A DNA stretch of 64,000 bases from Castor canadensis (lineage: Eukaryota; Chordata; Mammalia; Rodentia; Castoridae), in assembly GCF_047511655.1 (NCBI RefSeq), contig NC_133398.1, positions 39,127,638 through 39,191,637 on the forward strand, in the 5' to 3' direction. The notes under the pieces are model-generated. The model worked only from the letters and a program-made list of their open reading frames with translations, was not told the DNA's origin and did no database searches. Every line of letters begins with the position of its first letter. The first letter of the stretch is position 1. Made by a program: the position numbers and the translations under genes. This document shows positions 24,844-35,930 of this stretch, in pieces.

Positions 24844-25388
24844 TGTTACAATGTTGTACCCCTCAGGAGTTGCCCCATCTCCTTGTTTACCACTGGATAT
24901 AAAAGACTGCTGAAGGGAGGGTTTTTGATGGGGGATTTTGATTGGCTGCCACTAATTGTGTCAGTTGTGTGTCTCCACCAGAGCAGCTTTCTGCACTTAG
25001 AACTTTATACATAGATTTTAGAAAAGCTAAAGAAAAGCAAGCTAAAGAGAATATGGGACAGTGCTAGTCTAAGGACTGAGACTTTAAGAGTTATGCTAAT
25101 GCAGTTTTTAAACGAGGCTGCTGTTGTTTGTTTGCAAGTCTGAGCACCGAGACTTTAAGAAAGCTAAAGAGAGAACATGGAACAGTGCAAGTTTGAGGGC
25201 CAAGACTTTAGGAGAGATTGAAAGAAAACATGGGACAACCCAGGTCTAAGGAAAGAGACTTTAAAGAACAGAAAAGAAGCAACGTTTTAAAGCACAGTGA
25301 AGAAGTAAGGCCTTAAAGAATAAAGAAGCGAAGTAAAAAAAAAAAAATTACTAGAGAAAAGAAGTAATGAGGCTGTTGTGCGTTTCCA
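24844..25388 (+). mobile_element. LTR-like element with internal tandem repeats
   Basis: The segment has a TATA-like GGATATAAAAG at about 24894, AATAAA at 25319-25324, and about 400 bases between them. That interval is made of diverged repeats of some 52-66 bp, each starting near GAGACTTTAAGA (about 25014, 25079, 25149, 25202, 25254). Just past the proposed end, TGAGCGCCCAAC (from 25391) weakly resembles a lysine-tRNA primer-binding site. No viral gene is recognisable downstream. It could instead be an unrelated minisatellite-bearing element. Confidence 0.4.
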
Positions 25389-25669
25389 TCTGAGCGCCCA
25401 ACACACCTGGTCCCAACTTTCTGCATGTCTGTCATCTATCGTTTGTCCTTTCTGCATCTCCAATCGCCCACAGTTATGTTCAGTAGTAACAGGAGGGAAA
25501 AAAAGCTCACTGTAGATAGGTTTTTTTTTGGGGGGGGCGGCGGGGTGTGGGGGAGAGAGAATCATGGGAAATCAAAGATGCAGAGTCATGAAGTTCTTGG
25601 ATGCAGGAGCAGAGATGCTCCAGTGGGTAGGAGACAGAAATAAAGGGGGACAGGTAGGATAGAGCTCTG
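25389..25669. other. Unassigned DNA after the LTR-like element
   Basis: It holds a G-rich run (25530-25555) and no recognisable gene. AGAGCTCTGGC at 25659-25669 is the left target-site duplication of the following L1 end. Confidence 0.5.
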
Positions 25670-26086
25670 GCACCTAAAAAATTAGCTAGCATTGTTGCCC
25701 TTAACGCAGAGAAACTAAAGCAGATACCTTAAAGCAACTGAGGCCAATAGGAAAAGGGGAACAGGTACTAGAGAAAAGGTTAGATCAAAAAGAATTAACC
25801 TAGAAGGTAACACACACACACAGAAAGTCAATGTGAGTCAATGCCCTGTATAGCTATCCTTATCTCAACCAGCAAAAACCCTTGTTCCTTCCTATTATTG
25901 CTTATACTCTCTCTACAACAAAATTAGAGATAAGGGCAAAATAGTTTCTGCTGGGCATTGAGGGGGGGGAGCGGGAGGGGGCGGAGTGGGTGGTAAGGGA
26001 GGGGGTGGGGGCAGGGGGATAAATGACCCAAGCCTTGTATGCACGTATGAATAATAAAACAATTAAATAAATTAATTAATAATAAA
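25670..26086 (+). mobile_element. 5'-truncated L1: 3' UTR with G-rich tract
   Basis: This is non-coding L1 3' end sequence: AAAGGTTAGATCAAAAAGAA, TAGCTATCCTTATCTCAACC, then a G-rich polypurine tract (25962-26022), then TGACCCAAGCCTTGTATGCA and an A/T tail. AGAGCTCTGGC occurs on both sides (25659-25669 and 26087-26097), which marks the target-site duplication. The same 3' tip recurs in antisense at 15511-15583 and about 33979-34070. Confidence 0.8.
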
Positions 26087-26167
26087 GAGCTCTGGCCTTG
26101 AAATAGGCAGAGTAATTATGCTGTTCTTAAAATACAGGATTTAAAAAAAAAAGATTATATAATAATG

Positions 26168-26945
26168 ACAATTATGATGGAGATTGAACCCAGGTCTCCA
26201 TGCACGCTAACCATACACTCTGTCACTGAGCAAACAGTCCAGCCCCAAATTTTAAATGTTCTTTTTGGTGCTGGAGATTGAACCCAGGGCTTTGTATATG
26301 AAAGCATGTACGCTACCACTGAGCTATACACCCAGTGCCCCAGTTTTGCTTTTTTAAGAACTGTTTTTGTACAAGATAATGGGTTTCATTATGACATTTC
26401 TGCACGTGTATACAGTACTTAGATCCTATTCATACATTCATACGCTCCTCTGCCTCCCCCTTAACTCTCCCTTGTTCTCCTCCCCCTTCCTCTAGTTTCT
26501 CTCCTGCAAGCAGTCCTCCATTTAGGTTCAGGTCTATTAGTTGCTGGGAATTAGGCCTAAGGCCTTGTGCATCTGTCATTGAGACAGACCACCCCACCCA
26601 GTGCCCAAATTTTGAGCTTTTGTTTTTTTTGAGATAGGGTCTCACTAAGTAGACCAGGCTGTTGTCAAACTCTGGATCCTCCTGACTTAGCTTCCTGAGA
26701 GCTGGGATTATAGCCTTGAAACACCATGCCCAGCTAATTTTGCTTTTTACTTATTTTTTGGCAGTACTGTGGTTTGAACTCAGGGCCTTCACCTTGAGCC
26801 ATTCTGCCAGTCCTTTTTTGTGAAGGGGTTTTTCAAGATAGGGTCTCAAGGAACTATTTGACCAGGCTGACTTCAAACGGTGATCCTCCTGATCTCTGCC
26901 TCTTGAGTCACTAGGATTACAAGGCGTGAGCCACCAGTGCCCAGC
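26168..26945 (-). repeat. Antisense SINE run and an L1-like fragment
   Basis: ID monomers at 26168-26246, 26258-26340 and about 26548-26605. 26350-26510 (GGGTTTCATTATGACATTTC) looks like the 3' part of another L1 subfamily in antisense. 26615-26735 is a B1-like monomer and 26747-26945 a dimer with the shortened ID half. Confidence 0.65.
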
Positions 26946-27029
26946 TTTTAATACATTCTCACTCCATTTTCAGAACATACTTATGTGGGCAAGCAGGCAA
27001 GGTCAGAGAAGAGAACTGCTCTTTCTCGC

Positions 27030-27468
27030 TCTTTTTTTTTTTTTTTTTTTTGGTGGGATTGGGGTTTGAACTCAGGCCTCATATTTGCTGGCAGGTATTC
27101 TGCCACTTGAGCTATTCTACCAGCTCTGTATTGTGTTGGGCACTTTCAAGACAGGGTCTTGCATCAGGCGCCATTGGCTCACACCTGTAATCATAGCTTC
27201 TTAGGAGGCAGAGATGAGGAGGATCACAGTTTGAAGCCAGCCTGAGCAATTAGTTCACGAGACCCTATATTAAAAAAACCATATCACAAAAAACTAGGCT
27301 GGTGGGGTGACTCAAGGTGAAAGCCCTGAGTTCAAGCCCCAGTACCACAAAAAAAAAAGAAAAAAAAGAGTCTTGTGAACTACTGTCCAGGGTGGCTTCG
27401 AACTGAGATCCTCCTGATCTCTGCCTCCTGAGTAGCTAGGATTACAGGTGTGAGTCACCAGCATCAGC
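27030..27468. repeat. Antisense SINE dimer split by a sense dimer
   Basis: The antisense dimer begins at 27030 (full ID half) and resumes at 27367-27468. Between them, 27168-27366 is a sense dimer with the shortened ID half. A short GTCTTG at both junctions is the likely target-site duplication. Facing copies like these could fold into a long RNA hairpin. Confidence 0.75.
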
Positions 27469-27599
27469 TCCTGCTTAGATTATCTCATTAATTTTTCTCT
27501 CTTGGGTCTTGTTGTGAAGTTTCTTCCTAGTATATTAATGATAGGAGACATATAGTTTGAATCTGGTCTATCTCAGTCCCAATATTTTAGGCATGACAA

Positions 27600-28000
27600 C
27601 TAGGACAGTTAATTTTATGTGTCACCTTGGTTGGGCTAAGGGACACACAGACAGCTGATAAAACATTTCTGGTGTATCTGTGTGGGGTTTCTGGAAGAGA
27701 TAGTTGAATCAGTAGGTTGAATAAAGATGTCTTCATCAATATAGGTAAGCATCATGTAATCCCTTGAGAATCTAAACAGAGTAAGAAGGTGGAAGAAGGG
27801 TAAGTTTGCTCTCGCTCTGCTTGAGCAGGGACATCCATCTTCTCTTGTCCTTGGATATCTACACTCCTGCAGCTTTGGACTGGAACACCACCTCCAGCTT
27901 TCCTGGGCCTCTAGTTTACAGATGGCTAATGGTGGGCGGGCGTTCTTAGCCTCCAGAATCACATGAGCCAGTCTCTTATAATAAATGCGTTATCATGTCT
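27600..28000 (+). repeat. Old mammalian LTR-like repeat
   Basis: AGTTAATTTTATGTGTCACC opens and GCCTCCAGAATCACATGAGC with TTATAATAAATGCG closes the element. Between them, GGGACATCCATCTTCTCTTG and CCTTGGATATCT match a common ancient mammalian repeat. I do not name the family. Confidence 0.5.
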
Positions 28001-28076
28001 CCGTCTCCTTAAATCTCTTCTTTCTGTTCTATGTAACAGATTGCCAGTTTTTCCTTGTTCTTCATCACTAACACTC

Positions 28077-28612
28077 TTTTTTTTTTTTTTTTTTTTGTGG
28101 TACTGAGGCTTAAACTCAGGATATACACCTTGAGCCACTCCACAAGCCCTTTTTTGTGATTTTTTTGTTTTGTTTTGTTTTTGAGATAGGGTCCTGTGAA
28201 CTATTTGCTTAGGCTGTTTTCAAACCGTGACCCTCCTGATTTCTGTTTCCTGAGTAGCTATGACTACAGGTATGAGCCACCAGCACCCAGCTGCTTGTTT
28301 TGAGGAAGGGTCTGCTATAGAACAGGCTGACTTCGAGCTTGCGATCCTCCTGACTCATGAGTGCTGGGGTTTCAGGTGTGTGCATCCACACCCAGCTCAA
28401 CATGAGTTGTTTTTTTTTTCTTGGGAGGGGAGGATAGTGGGGTTTGAATTCAGGGCTATGCCTTTGGACACTCCACCACCCCTTTTTTGTGAAGGATGTT
28501 TTCAAGATAGGGTCTTGTGAACTATTTGCCCAGGTTGGCTTTGAACTGTGATCCTCGTGATCTCTGCCTCCTGAGTAGCTAGGATTATAGGAGTGAGTCA
28601 CTGGTGCCTAGC
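28077..28612 (-). repeat. Antisense SINE run
   Basis: 28077-28292 dimer with the shortened ID half, 28293-28397 B1-like monomer, 28406-28612 dimer. The last has a perfect CAACATGAGTT target-site duplication at 28398-28408 and 28615-28625. Confidence 0.8.
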
Positions 28613-28810
28613 TTCAACATGAGTTTTTACCATGCTGTTTATATCTGATCACTTCATTAAGGTGGTGTTTGCCATATCTCACCAGTGGAAAGTTACTAAA
28701 TCTAGTAGTCAATGTTAAGGAAATTAAGTCGGGGGATTAAGCTCCACCTCATGAAGAAAGGAGTATCAAAAAATTTGCATAGCTGGGCACTGGTAGCCAG
28801 GCCTATAATC

Positions 28811-28840
28811 CCAGTACCATAAAAACAAACAAAAAAACTT

Positions 28841-28882
<42 letters not shown>

Positions 28883-29353
28883 AAACAGGGCATGTGACAT
28901 CCTACAGTCATAGTTGCTTAGGAGGCTGAGACAGAAGGGTCACTAGTTCAAAACTACACAGCAAAACCCTGTTCCAAAAAAACATCCAAATAATCAAATA
29001 AACAAGCCCTGTATGGTGATACAGGCCTGTAATCCTAGCACTCAAGAATCTGAGGCAGGAAGACTGTGATTGAGGCCAGCCTGAGCCTGTATCAAAAACA
29101 AAACAACCAAACACCAGAACCAAAAACAAAACACCCAGTTAAAAAATACTTTGAGCCAGGCACCTGTGGCTCGTGCCTATAATCCTACTACTCAGGAAGC
29201 AGAGATCAGGAGGATCAAGGTTCCAAGCCAGCCCAGGCAAATAGTTTGCAAGATCCTATCTCAAGAAAACCCATCACAAAAAAGGACTGATGGAGTGACC
29301 AAGGTGTGGGCCCCAAGTTCAAGCCCTAGTACCGCAAAAAAAAAAAAAATGCT
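28811..29353 (+). repeat. Inverted duplication, arm A
   Basis: This segment is repeated in reverse at 34073-34601. In order it holds the tail of a SINE dimer (28811-28842), an (AT)n microsatellite (28846-28879), two B1-like monomers (about 28900-28985, 29008-29105) and a dimer (29154-29350). From 28881 to about 29285 I count only three base differences and one A-run difference from arm B. The final 60 bases carry about nine. In arm A the first dimer has lost its middle: 28782-28810 is its 5' start joined straight to its 3' tail. Confidence 0.9.
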
Positions 29354-29359
29354 TTGAGG

Positions 29360-30546
29360 AAGCCAGGCACCAGTGGCTCATCTCTGTAATCCTGCTTGAG
29401 GCAGAGATCAGGAGAATCACAGTTCCAGGTCAGCCCTAGGTAAATAGTTCTGTAGACCCTATCTTGAAAATAGCAAAAATTAATAGGGCTAGTGAAGTGG
29501 GTCAATTAGTAGGGTGCCTGCCTACCAAAGTGTGAATCCCTGAGTTCAAACCCCAGTACCACCAAAAAAACAACATACTTTGAGAGTGGTATGGAGGGGG
29601 TAAAAAAAAAAAAAGAAAACTTTGAGGAGTGACTAGGGCATGACTCAAGTGATGGATCATCTGCCTAGCAAGCACATAGGCCCTGAGTTCAAAACCTAGT
29701 ACTGCAAAAAAGTTTTTTTAAAAACTTTGACAAGGACACCATGAAGGCTTTGGGCACAATTCAAGGTTACTGGGGTTTGAACTCAGGGATTAACACTTTT
29801 GCAGGTACTTTAATACTTGAGCCATGCCTTCAGCCCTTTTTGCTCTGGTTATTTTGGAAATAGGGTCCAGCTTTTTTGCCCAGGCTGGCCTAGTCTGCGA
29901 TCTTCTTATTGTAAGCTTACCACCATCGATGGGATCACAGGCACGTGCCACCAACGCCAAATTTTTCCGTTTAGGTGCGGTCTTTTGTGAAACAGGCTCT
30001 TTACTACTTGAGCCATGCCCCCAGCCCTAGACGGGGTCTTTTGAACTATTTGCCCAGGTTGGCCTGGAACCACCATCCATTCTGAGTCTCAAATAGAGAG
30101 GATTATGGGTGTGAGCCACAGGTGCCAGCTTGGCTTTTTATTTATTTATTTTAGTATTTTTCAGTGCAATTATTGCTGATGGTGAAGGCTAGGGCGGTCT
30201 TAGAGATAGAGCATATAGACAACTCTCCCTAGTGTTTTCAGGTTCTTGTTATCATCAGAGAAAGAATTTAGACACAGACAAAATAAGGAATTGAGAAGAA
30301 GGATCCCCCCACACACTAGTGGGGTTTGAACTCATGGCCTATACCTTGAGCCACTCCACAAGTCCTTTATTGCTGATGGTTTTTTTTCGAGATTGGAAAG
30401 TAAATGCTACCATAGAAGACATAAATTGACTCAAGGGTCAACAGTGGTCTGGAGATGTGGCTTGTATAGTAGACTGCTTGCCTACCAAGCTACAAAGTCC
30501 TTAGTTCAAACCCTAGTACCACAAAAAAAAAAAAAAAAAAGAAAAA
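29360..30546. repeat. SINE cluster
   Basis: 29360-29573 (+) dimer with the full ID half, flanked by CTTTGAG. 29622-29720 (+) ID monomer. 29765-29955 and 29985-30130 (-) worn dimers with the CTCTGGTTATTTTGGAAA linker. 30310-30368 (-) shortened ID piece. 30449-30546 (+) ID monomer with a long A tail. Confidence 0.7.
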
Positions 30547-30636
30547 GTCAATAGTGTTTACCTGATCATGGTAATGTGAACATAATTTATTTAATAAGAA
30601 AAATTTAAAAGTAAGACAAAGCAAAACTCAACACTT

Positions 30637-31579
30637 TTTTTTGTTGTTGTTTGAAATGGGGTCTTGCAAAGTTGCTCAGTCTATCCCTGAACTTGAGATC
30701 CTTCTGCCTCAGCTTCCAGAGTAACTTGATTTGTAGGTGGCTCCCTCTGTGCCTGGTATAATTCAACTCTAATTCTACAACAGTGCTTCAAAGTAATTAT
30801 TACTTCCATTTGGCAGATAAGAAAATTGAGGTAGGATGAGATTAAATACTTTGCCTTAGGTCACACACATACATTTTTCAAGAACAGGGGTTAGCAATGT
30901 TTTGTATAAAGGGTCACACAGTAAGTGTTTTAGGCTTTGTGGGCCACCCAGTCTCTGTTGCAACTGCTCAAATCTGTTTTTTTCTTTTTGTGGACTGGGG
31001 TTTGAACTCAGGGCCTACACCTTGAGCCATTCATTTTTTTTTGTGGTGAGTTTTTTTTTTGAGATAGGGTCTCCTGAACTATTTTGCCCAGGCTGCCTTT
31101 GAACCACAATCCTGATCACTGCCTCTTGAGTAGCTAGGACTATAGTCGTGAGCCACTGGCAGCCTGGCTTCAAATCTGTTATAGCACAAATGCAGCCATA
31201 GACAATACATAAATAAAGATAGCTGTATTCCAACAAAACTTAGTAGACACAAGTTGAAATTTATATAAATTTTGTATGTCATAAATAATACTATTTTGAT
31301 TCCCCCCCCCCCCCGTGGCTCTTTCAAAATGTAAGAACCATTCTTAGCTAGGTGCAGGTGGCTCACACCTATAATCCTAGCTACTTGGAAGGCTGAGATA
31401 GGGAGGATCACGGTTCAGGGCCAGCCCAGGTAAATAGTTTGTGAGATCCCATGTCTAAAAAAATAGCCAGAGCAAAATTGGACTGAGATGTGGCTCAAGT
31501 AGTAGATTGCCTGCTTTGTAAGTGCAAAGCCCTGAGTTCAAACCCTAGTCCCAGCAAAACCAAAACAACAACAAAAAAT
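30637..31579. repeat. SINE cluster with MIR
   Basis: 30637-30758 (-) B1-like monomer. 30780-30875 (-) MIR (TTGGCAGATAAGAAAATTGA, then CTTTGCCTTAGGTCACAC). 30977-31168 (-) dimer flanked by TCAAATCTGTT. 31346-31579 (+) dimer with the AATAGCCAGAGCAAAA linker. Confidence 0.75.
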
Positions 31580-31754
31580 GTTCGTAGCCAGTGGGTCATT
31601 CATAAATGGAGTAGGTTGAATTTGGTTCACTGGCTACAGTTTGCTAATCTGTTCTAGAATTCAGGTCTTCCTGAATTCCTCTGGAACCTAAGCCTTAGCC
31701 ATTGACTAGGACTATATAAATACTGGTATAACCAAATAATATTCTTCTTGGTAA

Positions 31755-32465
31755 TAATGCTTATGTATATATGTATGTATATACATATAAAATGTATATA
31801 CATATAAAAGTATATATATATATACTTTTTTTGTACTGGGGATTTTATATGCTTTGTAAGCACTTTTAACACTGAGGTATACCCTCAGCTACCCATAATT
31901 TTTATAGTTTATTTTCTGAAGTTTCTGATATGCATTATTTTGCATGAACCTGATACTGCCCTGTAAAGTAGGCAGAATTTAGCTTCTTTCTAAACATGAA
32001 AAAAATAGGTCTAGAAAGGATTTTTTTGTTTGCCTGTTTTCTTTTTGGTGCTGGGTATTAATCTCAGGGCCTCTCAGTGAGCTACATCCGCCTTTCCCCA
32101 AAGGGCTAATTAATCAGCCCAAAGATAAGTGATTAATTAGTAGAGTTAGATGGGAACTTGGTAGACTTCTAGGGAAATGAGACAATATAAAGTTACTACA
32201 GTCTTTTTGGCTATTCCAAACAGGCCTCACAGAGTGGTAGTGTTTTGGGTACCAGATTCAAAGATTAGCATTCTCACACTCAGCTGGCCATAATTATAAA
32301 CACTAGAAACTAATGGGATATTCCAAATTGTCATTGACAGTATACTAATTTTAGGTCAAGCAAAATAACATACGGTCCTCTGGTCAATAATACATTTATT
32401 TCTCTGGTGAAGTCTTTTTTTTTTGGTAGTACTGTGGTTTGAACTCAAGGCTTGTACCAGTCCCT
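31755..32465. repeat. AT-rich tract, ID monomers, MIR
   Basis: 31755-31825 is a (TA)/(GTAT)-rich tract. 31824-31893 (-) is an ID monomer. 31955-32185 (-) reads as a MIR split by an ID monomer at 32037-32100. 32417-32465 (-) is a short ID remnant flanked by CTCTGGTGAAGTCT and CTCTAGTGAAGTCT. Confidence 0.6.
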
Positions 32466-32848
32466 CTAGTGAAGTCTTAATGAGAAGCCAAAATTTAATC
32501 AGAAAGTTGTCTGTCAGCATGGAACCCAGGTCAGGGGGTCTTGGCTTATCTTTATGGCTAATAAACATTGAATACTCATCTCCATCTATTAAGGCAGATT
32601 GCTGGTAAGGGGACCAGAATGTTCCATGTGCCGGTCAGACCACACTTTCCCAACACACAGTACATTTTTGCTTTTTAAAGCTTTTTCTCTTTTTTTTTTC
32701 CAAGATTCTATAAAGACTGTCATTCTATAAAGACTATCGTTTTTCAAGTGGGATTTGATTATGTTTATTTTCCTGTGAGCAAATTAGACTTTAAGTCTGA
32801 TTAGTTTTATCTAGGTTGTGGTAATTCTGCTTTGAAGTTTATGTACTT

Positions 32849-33035
32849 TTTTTTTTTTTTGGTGGTACTGAGGTTTGAACTCAAGGCCTGCACCTTGAAC
32901 CACTCCACTCCTCCACTCCACTTCTTTTTTGTGAAGGGTTTTTTGAGATAAGGTCCTGCAAACTACTTGCCTGGGCTGGCTTTGAACCTTGGTCCTCCTG
33001 ATCTCTGCCTCCCGAGTAGCTAGGATTACAGGCTG
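32849..33035 (-). repeat. SINE dimer
   Basis: Antisense dimer with the shortened ID half. CCACTCCACTCCTCCACTCC shows a small local duplication. Confidence 0.8.
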
Positions 33036-33582
33036 CTGGAGTTTATATACCTTGATGGTATCTTCTCAAATGTCAGCCATTTATTACTGATCGTTTCTGA
33101 GCATGGGTCTCATCTAAGAATGATTATGTACTTGCCTTATTGTCTCCCCTGTGTATAGACTTCAGAACCCAGGCTTCTGAGAATTTCTCCAGTGTATTCT
33201 CCATCATATTAGCTTTCACTTCAGTTCAGCCAAGATTTAAACAAACAAAAAACTTGTAAAAGGGATAGTGATGTCCTTTGCAGCCACAGGATGTGACATT
33301 ATAATTTCAGAGTTAATGTCTTAAAACTTAGACTAGGTGGAAAAGGGAAGTGATATCTCCTGGGGGGATGACTACTGTAAAAGCATAGTTCTATTGTATC
33401 TAGGTCATAATAACTATAACCAGTGAGGTTTCAGGGCTTTGATGCCTTTATTTTCTCTGATCCTAGATCCTGAGTAGTATTCCTTCCTAGTAAATGATAA
33501 TGATAATTTAATGAAAGCAATGAACACATTGTGGCCAACACAGAAAAGGTAGACATTTTTGCTTTTTTTGGGTGGGGGCAGT
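33036..33582. other. Unique intergenic DNA
   Basis: Nothing recognised. Confidence 0.5.
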
Positions 33583-34072
33583 TTTTTTTTTTTTTAAGCC
33601 TTGGGCATGAGTAATCACTTCTTGTACCACTGAGTAACTTTCAGCCCCTCCCTTTTCTTTCTTCCTGGCTTTCTCCCCTCTCCCTCCCTTCCTTTCCTTA
33701 TTCTTCAGAATGGTGGGATTAGAGTTGTGGGCCACCATGCCTGGCCCTCCCTTTTTGAGACAGATCTCATTTATGTAGCCCAGGCTGGACTGGAACTCAT
33801 GGTCCTTCTGTTTCAGCCTCTCCACTAATGGGATTACATGTGTGTCAATACCATGCCCAGCTAATCATTTTTTGGCTGTACTGGTGCTTGAATTTAGGGC
33901 AGGCAGGTGTTCTACCACTGTAGCCACACTGCCAGCCCTAAACTTAATCTTAAATGGAGCATCTTTTTTTTTTTTTTTATTCATATGTGCATACAATGCT
34001 TGGGTCATTTCTCCCCCCTGCCCTCACCCCCTCCCTTATCACCCACTCCGCCACCTCCCTCTCCCCTCCAGA
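33583..34072 (-). repeat. ID and B1-like SINEs, then a short L1 3' tip
   Basis: 33583-33650 ID monomer, about 33700-33745 and 33745-33863 B1-like pieces, 33868-33938 ID monomer. About 33979-34070 is an L1 3' tip of some 92 bases (TTATTCATATGTGCATACAA). It sits between two copies of GAGCATC plus T run (33957 and 34071). Confidence 0.75.
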
Positions 34073-34601
34073 GCATCTTTTTTTTTTTTTCAGTACTGGA
34101 GTTTGAACTTGGTGCCCACATCTCGGTCACTCCATCAGTCCTTTTTTGTGATGGGTTTTCTTGAGATAGGATCTTGCAAACTATTTGCCTGGGCTGGCTT
34201 GGAACCTTGATCCTCCTGATCTCTGCTTCCTGAGTAGTAGGATTATAGGCACGAGCCACAGGTGCCTGGCTCAAAGTATTTTTTAACTGGGTGTCTTGTT
34301 TTTGGTTCTGGTGTTTGGTTGTTTTGTTTTTGATACAGGCTCAGGCTGGCCTCAATCACAGTCTTCCTGCCTCAGATTCTTGAGTGCTAGGATTACAGGC
34401 CTGTATCACCATGCAAGGCTTGTTTATTTGATTATTTGGATGTTTTTTGGAACAGGGTTTTGCTGTGTAGTTTTGAACTAGTGACCCTTCTGTCTCAGCC
34501 TCCTAAGCAACTATGACTGTAGGATGTCACATGCCCTGTTTGACAAGGATGTTTTAATATATATATATACAAAGTTTTTTTGTTTGTTTTTATGGTACTG
34601 G
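34073..34601 (-). repeat. Inverted duplication, arm B
   Basis: The reverse complement of 28811-29353, with 4.7 kb between the arms. It holds the same order of dimer (34083-34271), two B1-like monomers (about 34295-34420, 34430-34530) and a microsatellite. The microsatellite is short here and preceded by TTAAAACATCC, where arm A has a long (AT)n. The neighbouring dimer (34573-34775) is complete in this arm. Confidence 0.9.
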
Positions 34602-34775
34602 GGCTTGAACTCAGGGTCTACACCTTGAGCCACTCCACCGGCCCTTTTTCTGTGATGGGTTTTTTGAGATAGGGTCTCTCGAACTATTTGCCCCATCTGG
34701 CTTCAACTGGTGATCCTCCTGATCTCTGCCTCCTGAATAGCTACGATTACAGGTGTGAGCCACTGGTGCCCAGCA
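34602..34775 (-). repeat. SINE dimer next to arm B
   Basis: The rest of a complete antisense dimer. Arm A keeps only its two ends. Confidence 0.8.
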
Positions 34776-35930
34776 AGAAGCACCTTCTTTAATGAAGTAC
34801 CAGAACCTTCTCCATGTAAGAAAACAAAACATTAAAATACAGGAGTCTCTTTTGGCTGACAGTGCCAATCACAAACCTTTTCCCCAGTCCTCAGCCAGCC
34901 ACTGTTTTTAGGTTTGTCTATATTCTTTCAGAATTCTTTTCTCTGGCTTTTCCATTAAGTCTGACTCTTGAGTGGTTTTTATCTTTGACTCTCCCACATA
35001 TTTTTGTAATGCAAGAATACAAATAGGAGGAACACTGAACTGACCAGGCAAATAGCTCACTGGCAAAAGGGGAAAGAGATCATCTATGTATGAATAGCAG
35101 TAATAATAAGTTCTATTTGTTTAGAGGCATGGTCTGAGTATTCTTTGACTAATTCAAATGAAAAACCAAGATTTCCCTTGAACTGGACAGGACTGTTTGA
35201 GGTTTTAATTATTTCCATAAAGTAATTTAGCATAGAACAAGTTATTAATATTACTAGAAAGTTAGTAACTAGTACAATACCCTGCATCAGGCTCAGTATA
35301 AGCGAATTCCCTGTCCACCTTACTTAAACCTATTGGACCCTGTGGGTACAAACAGGGTGTGAAAATAATTGAGCTATGTGTCATTTAATTTTCACAACCC
35401 TGTGAGTTCGAATTGAGATAAAGCCTGTGGTACTAACTAATCTAGGATACTTGTGTGTGTGCGCGTGTGTCTGTGTCTGTGTGTGTGTATTTACACATAT
35501 TATTTTGTTTTGGTGCTGGAAATGGAACCCAGAGCCTTGTGCATGCTAAGCACGTGTTCTACCATTGAACTACATTCCTGGTTCTTGGGATACTACCTTT
35601 TAGGATCAAATAGACCAGTAAATGAGGAAATACTTAAAAAAGTTCTAAGACATTATGGTATTTAAACTATAATCACTTATGCTTAATTCCTGGAGTTAAC
35701 AACAAGGGAGGTCTGAGAGGTGGGTCGTTCAGTTTTCGGATACACAAAACCTATTTGGGCCTCTTATGCCAGGAAGTAATTCTCTGAGCCCCTTTTTCTT
35801 TATCGTCAAAACAGGGCCAATCTTTGCCTAAAGAGATTGATTATATGCTATAATAAAAATAAATGTATAAACGGCAAAGGTTAGTCTTTTCACGCAGAAG
35901 GAAATTGGGAAGGCCGAACTCGACCCACAT
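34776..35930. other. Mostly unique DNA upstream of UBAP2 promoter
   Basis: It includes a (TG)n stretch at 35450-35485 and an antisense ID monomer at 35506-35584. Otherwise nothing is recognised. Confidence 0.6.

Noticed and set aside
25564-25662. ATG-GGA start downstream of the LTR-like element, considered as a viral gag beginning
   Set aside because: The frame closes after about 32 codons, the primer-binding-site match is weak, and nothing else viral follows before the L1 end.
28209-28601. Open frame of 130 codons (minus)
   Set aside because: It translates SINE dimers; the TYNPSYSGGRDQEDHSSKP-like wording recurs at many SINE copies in the window.
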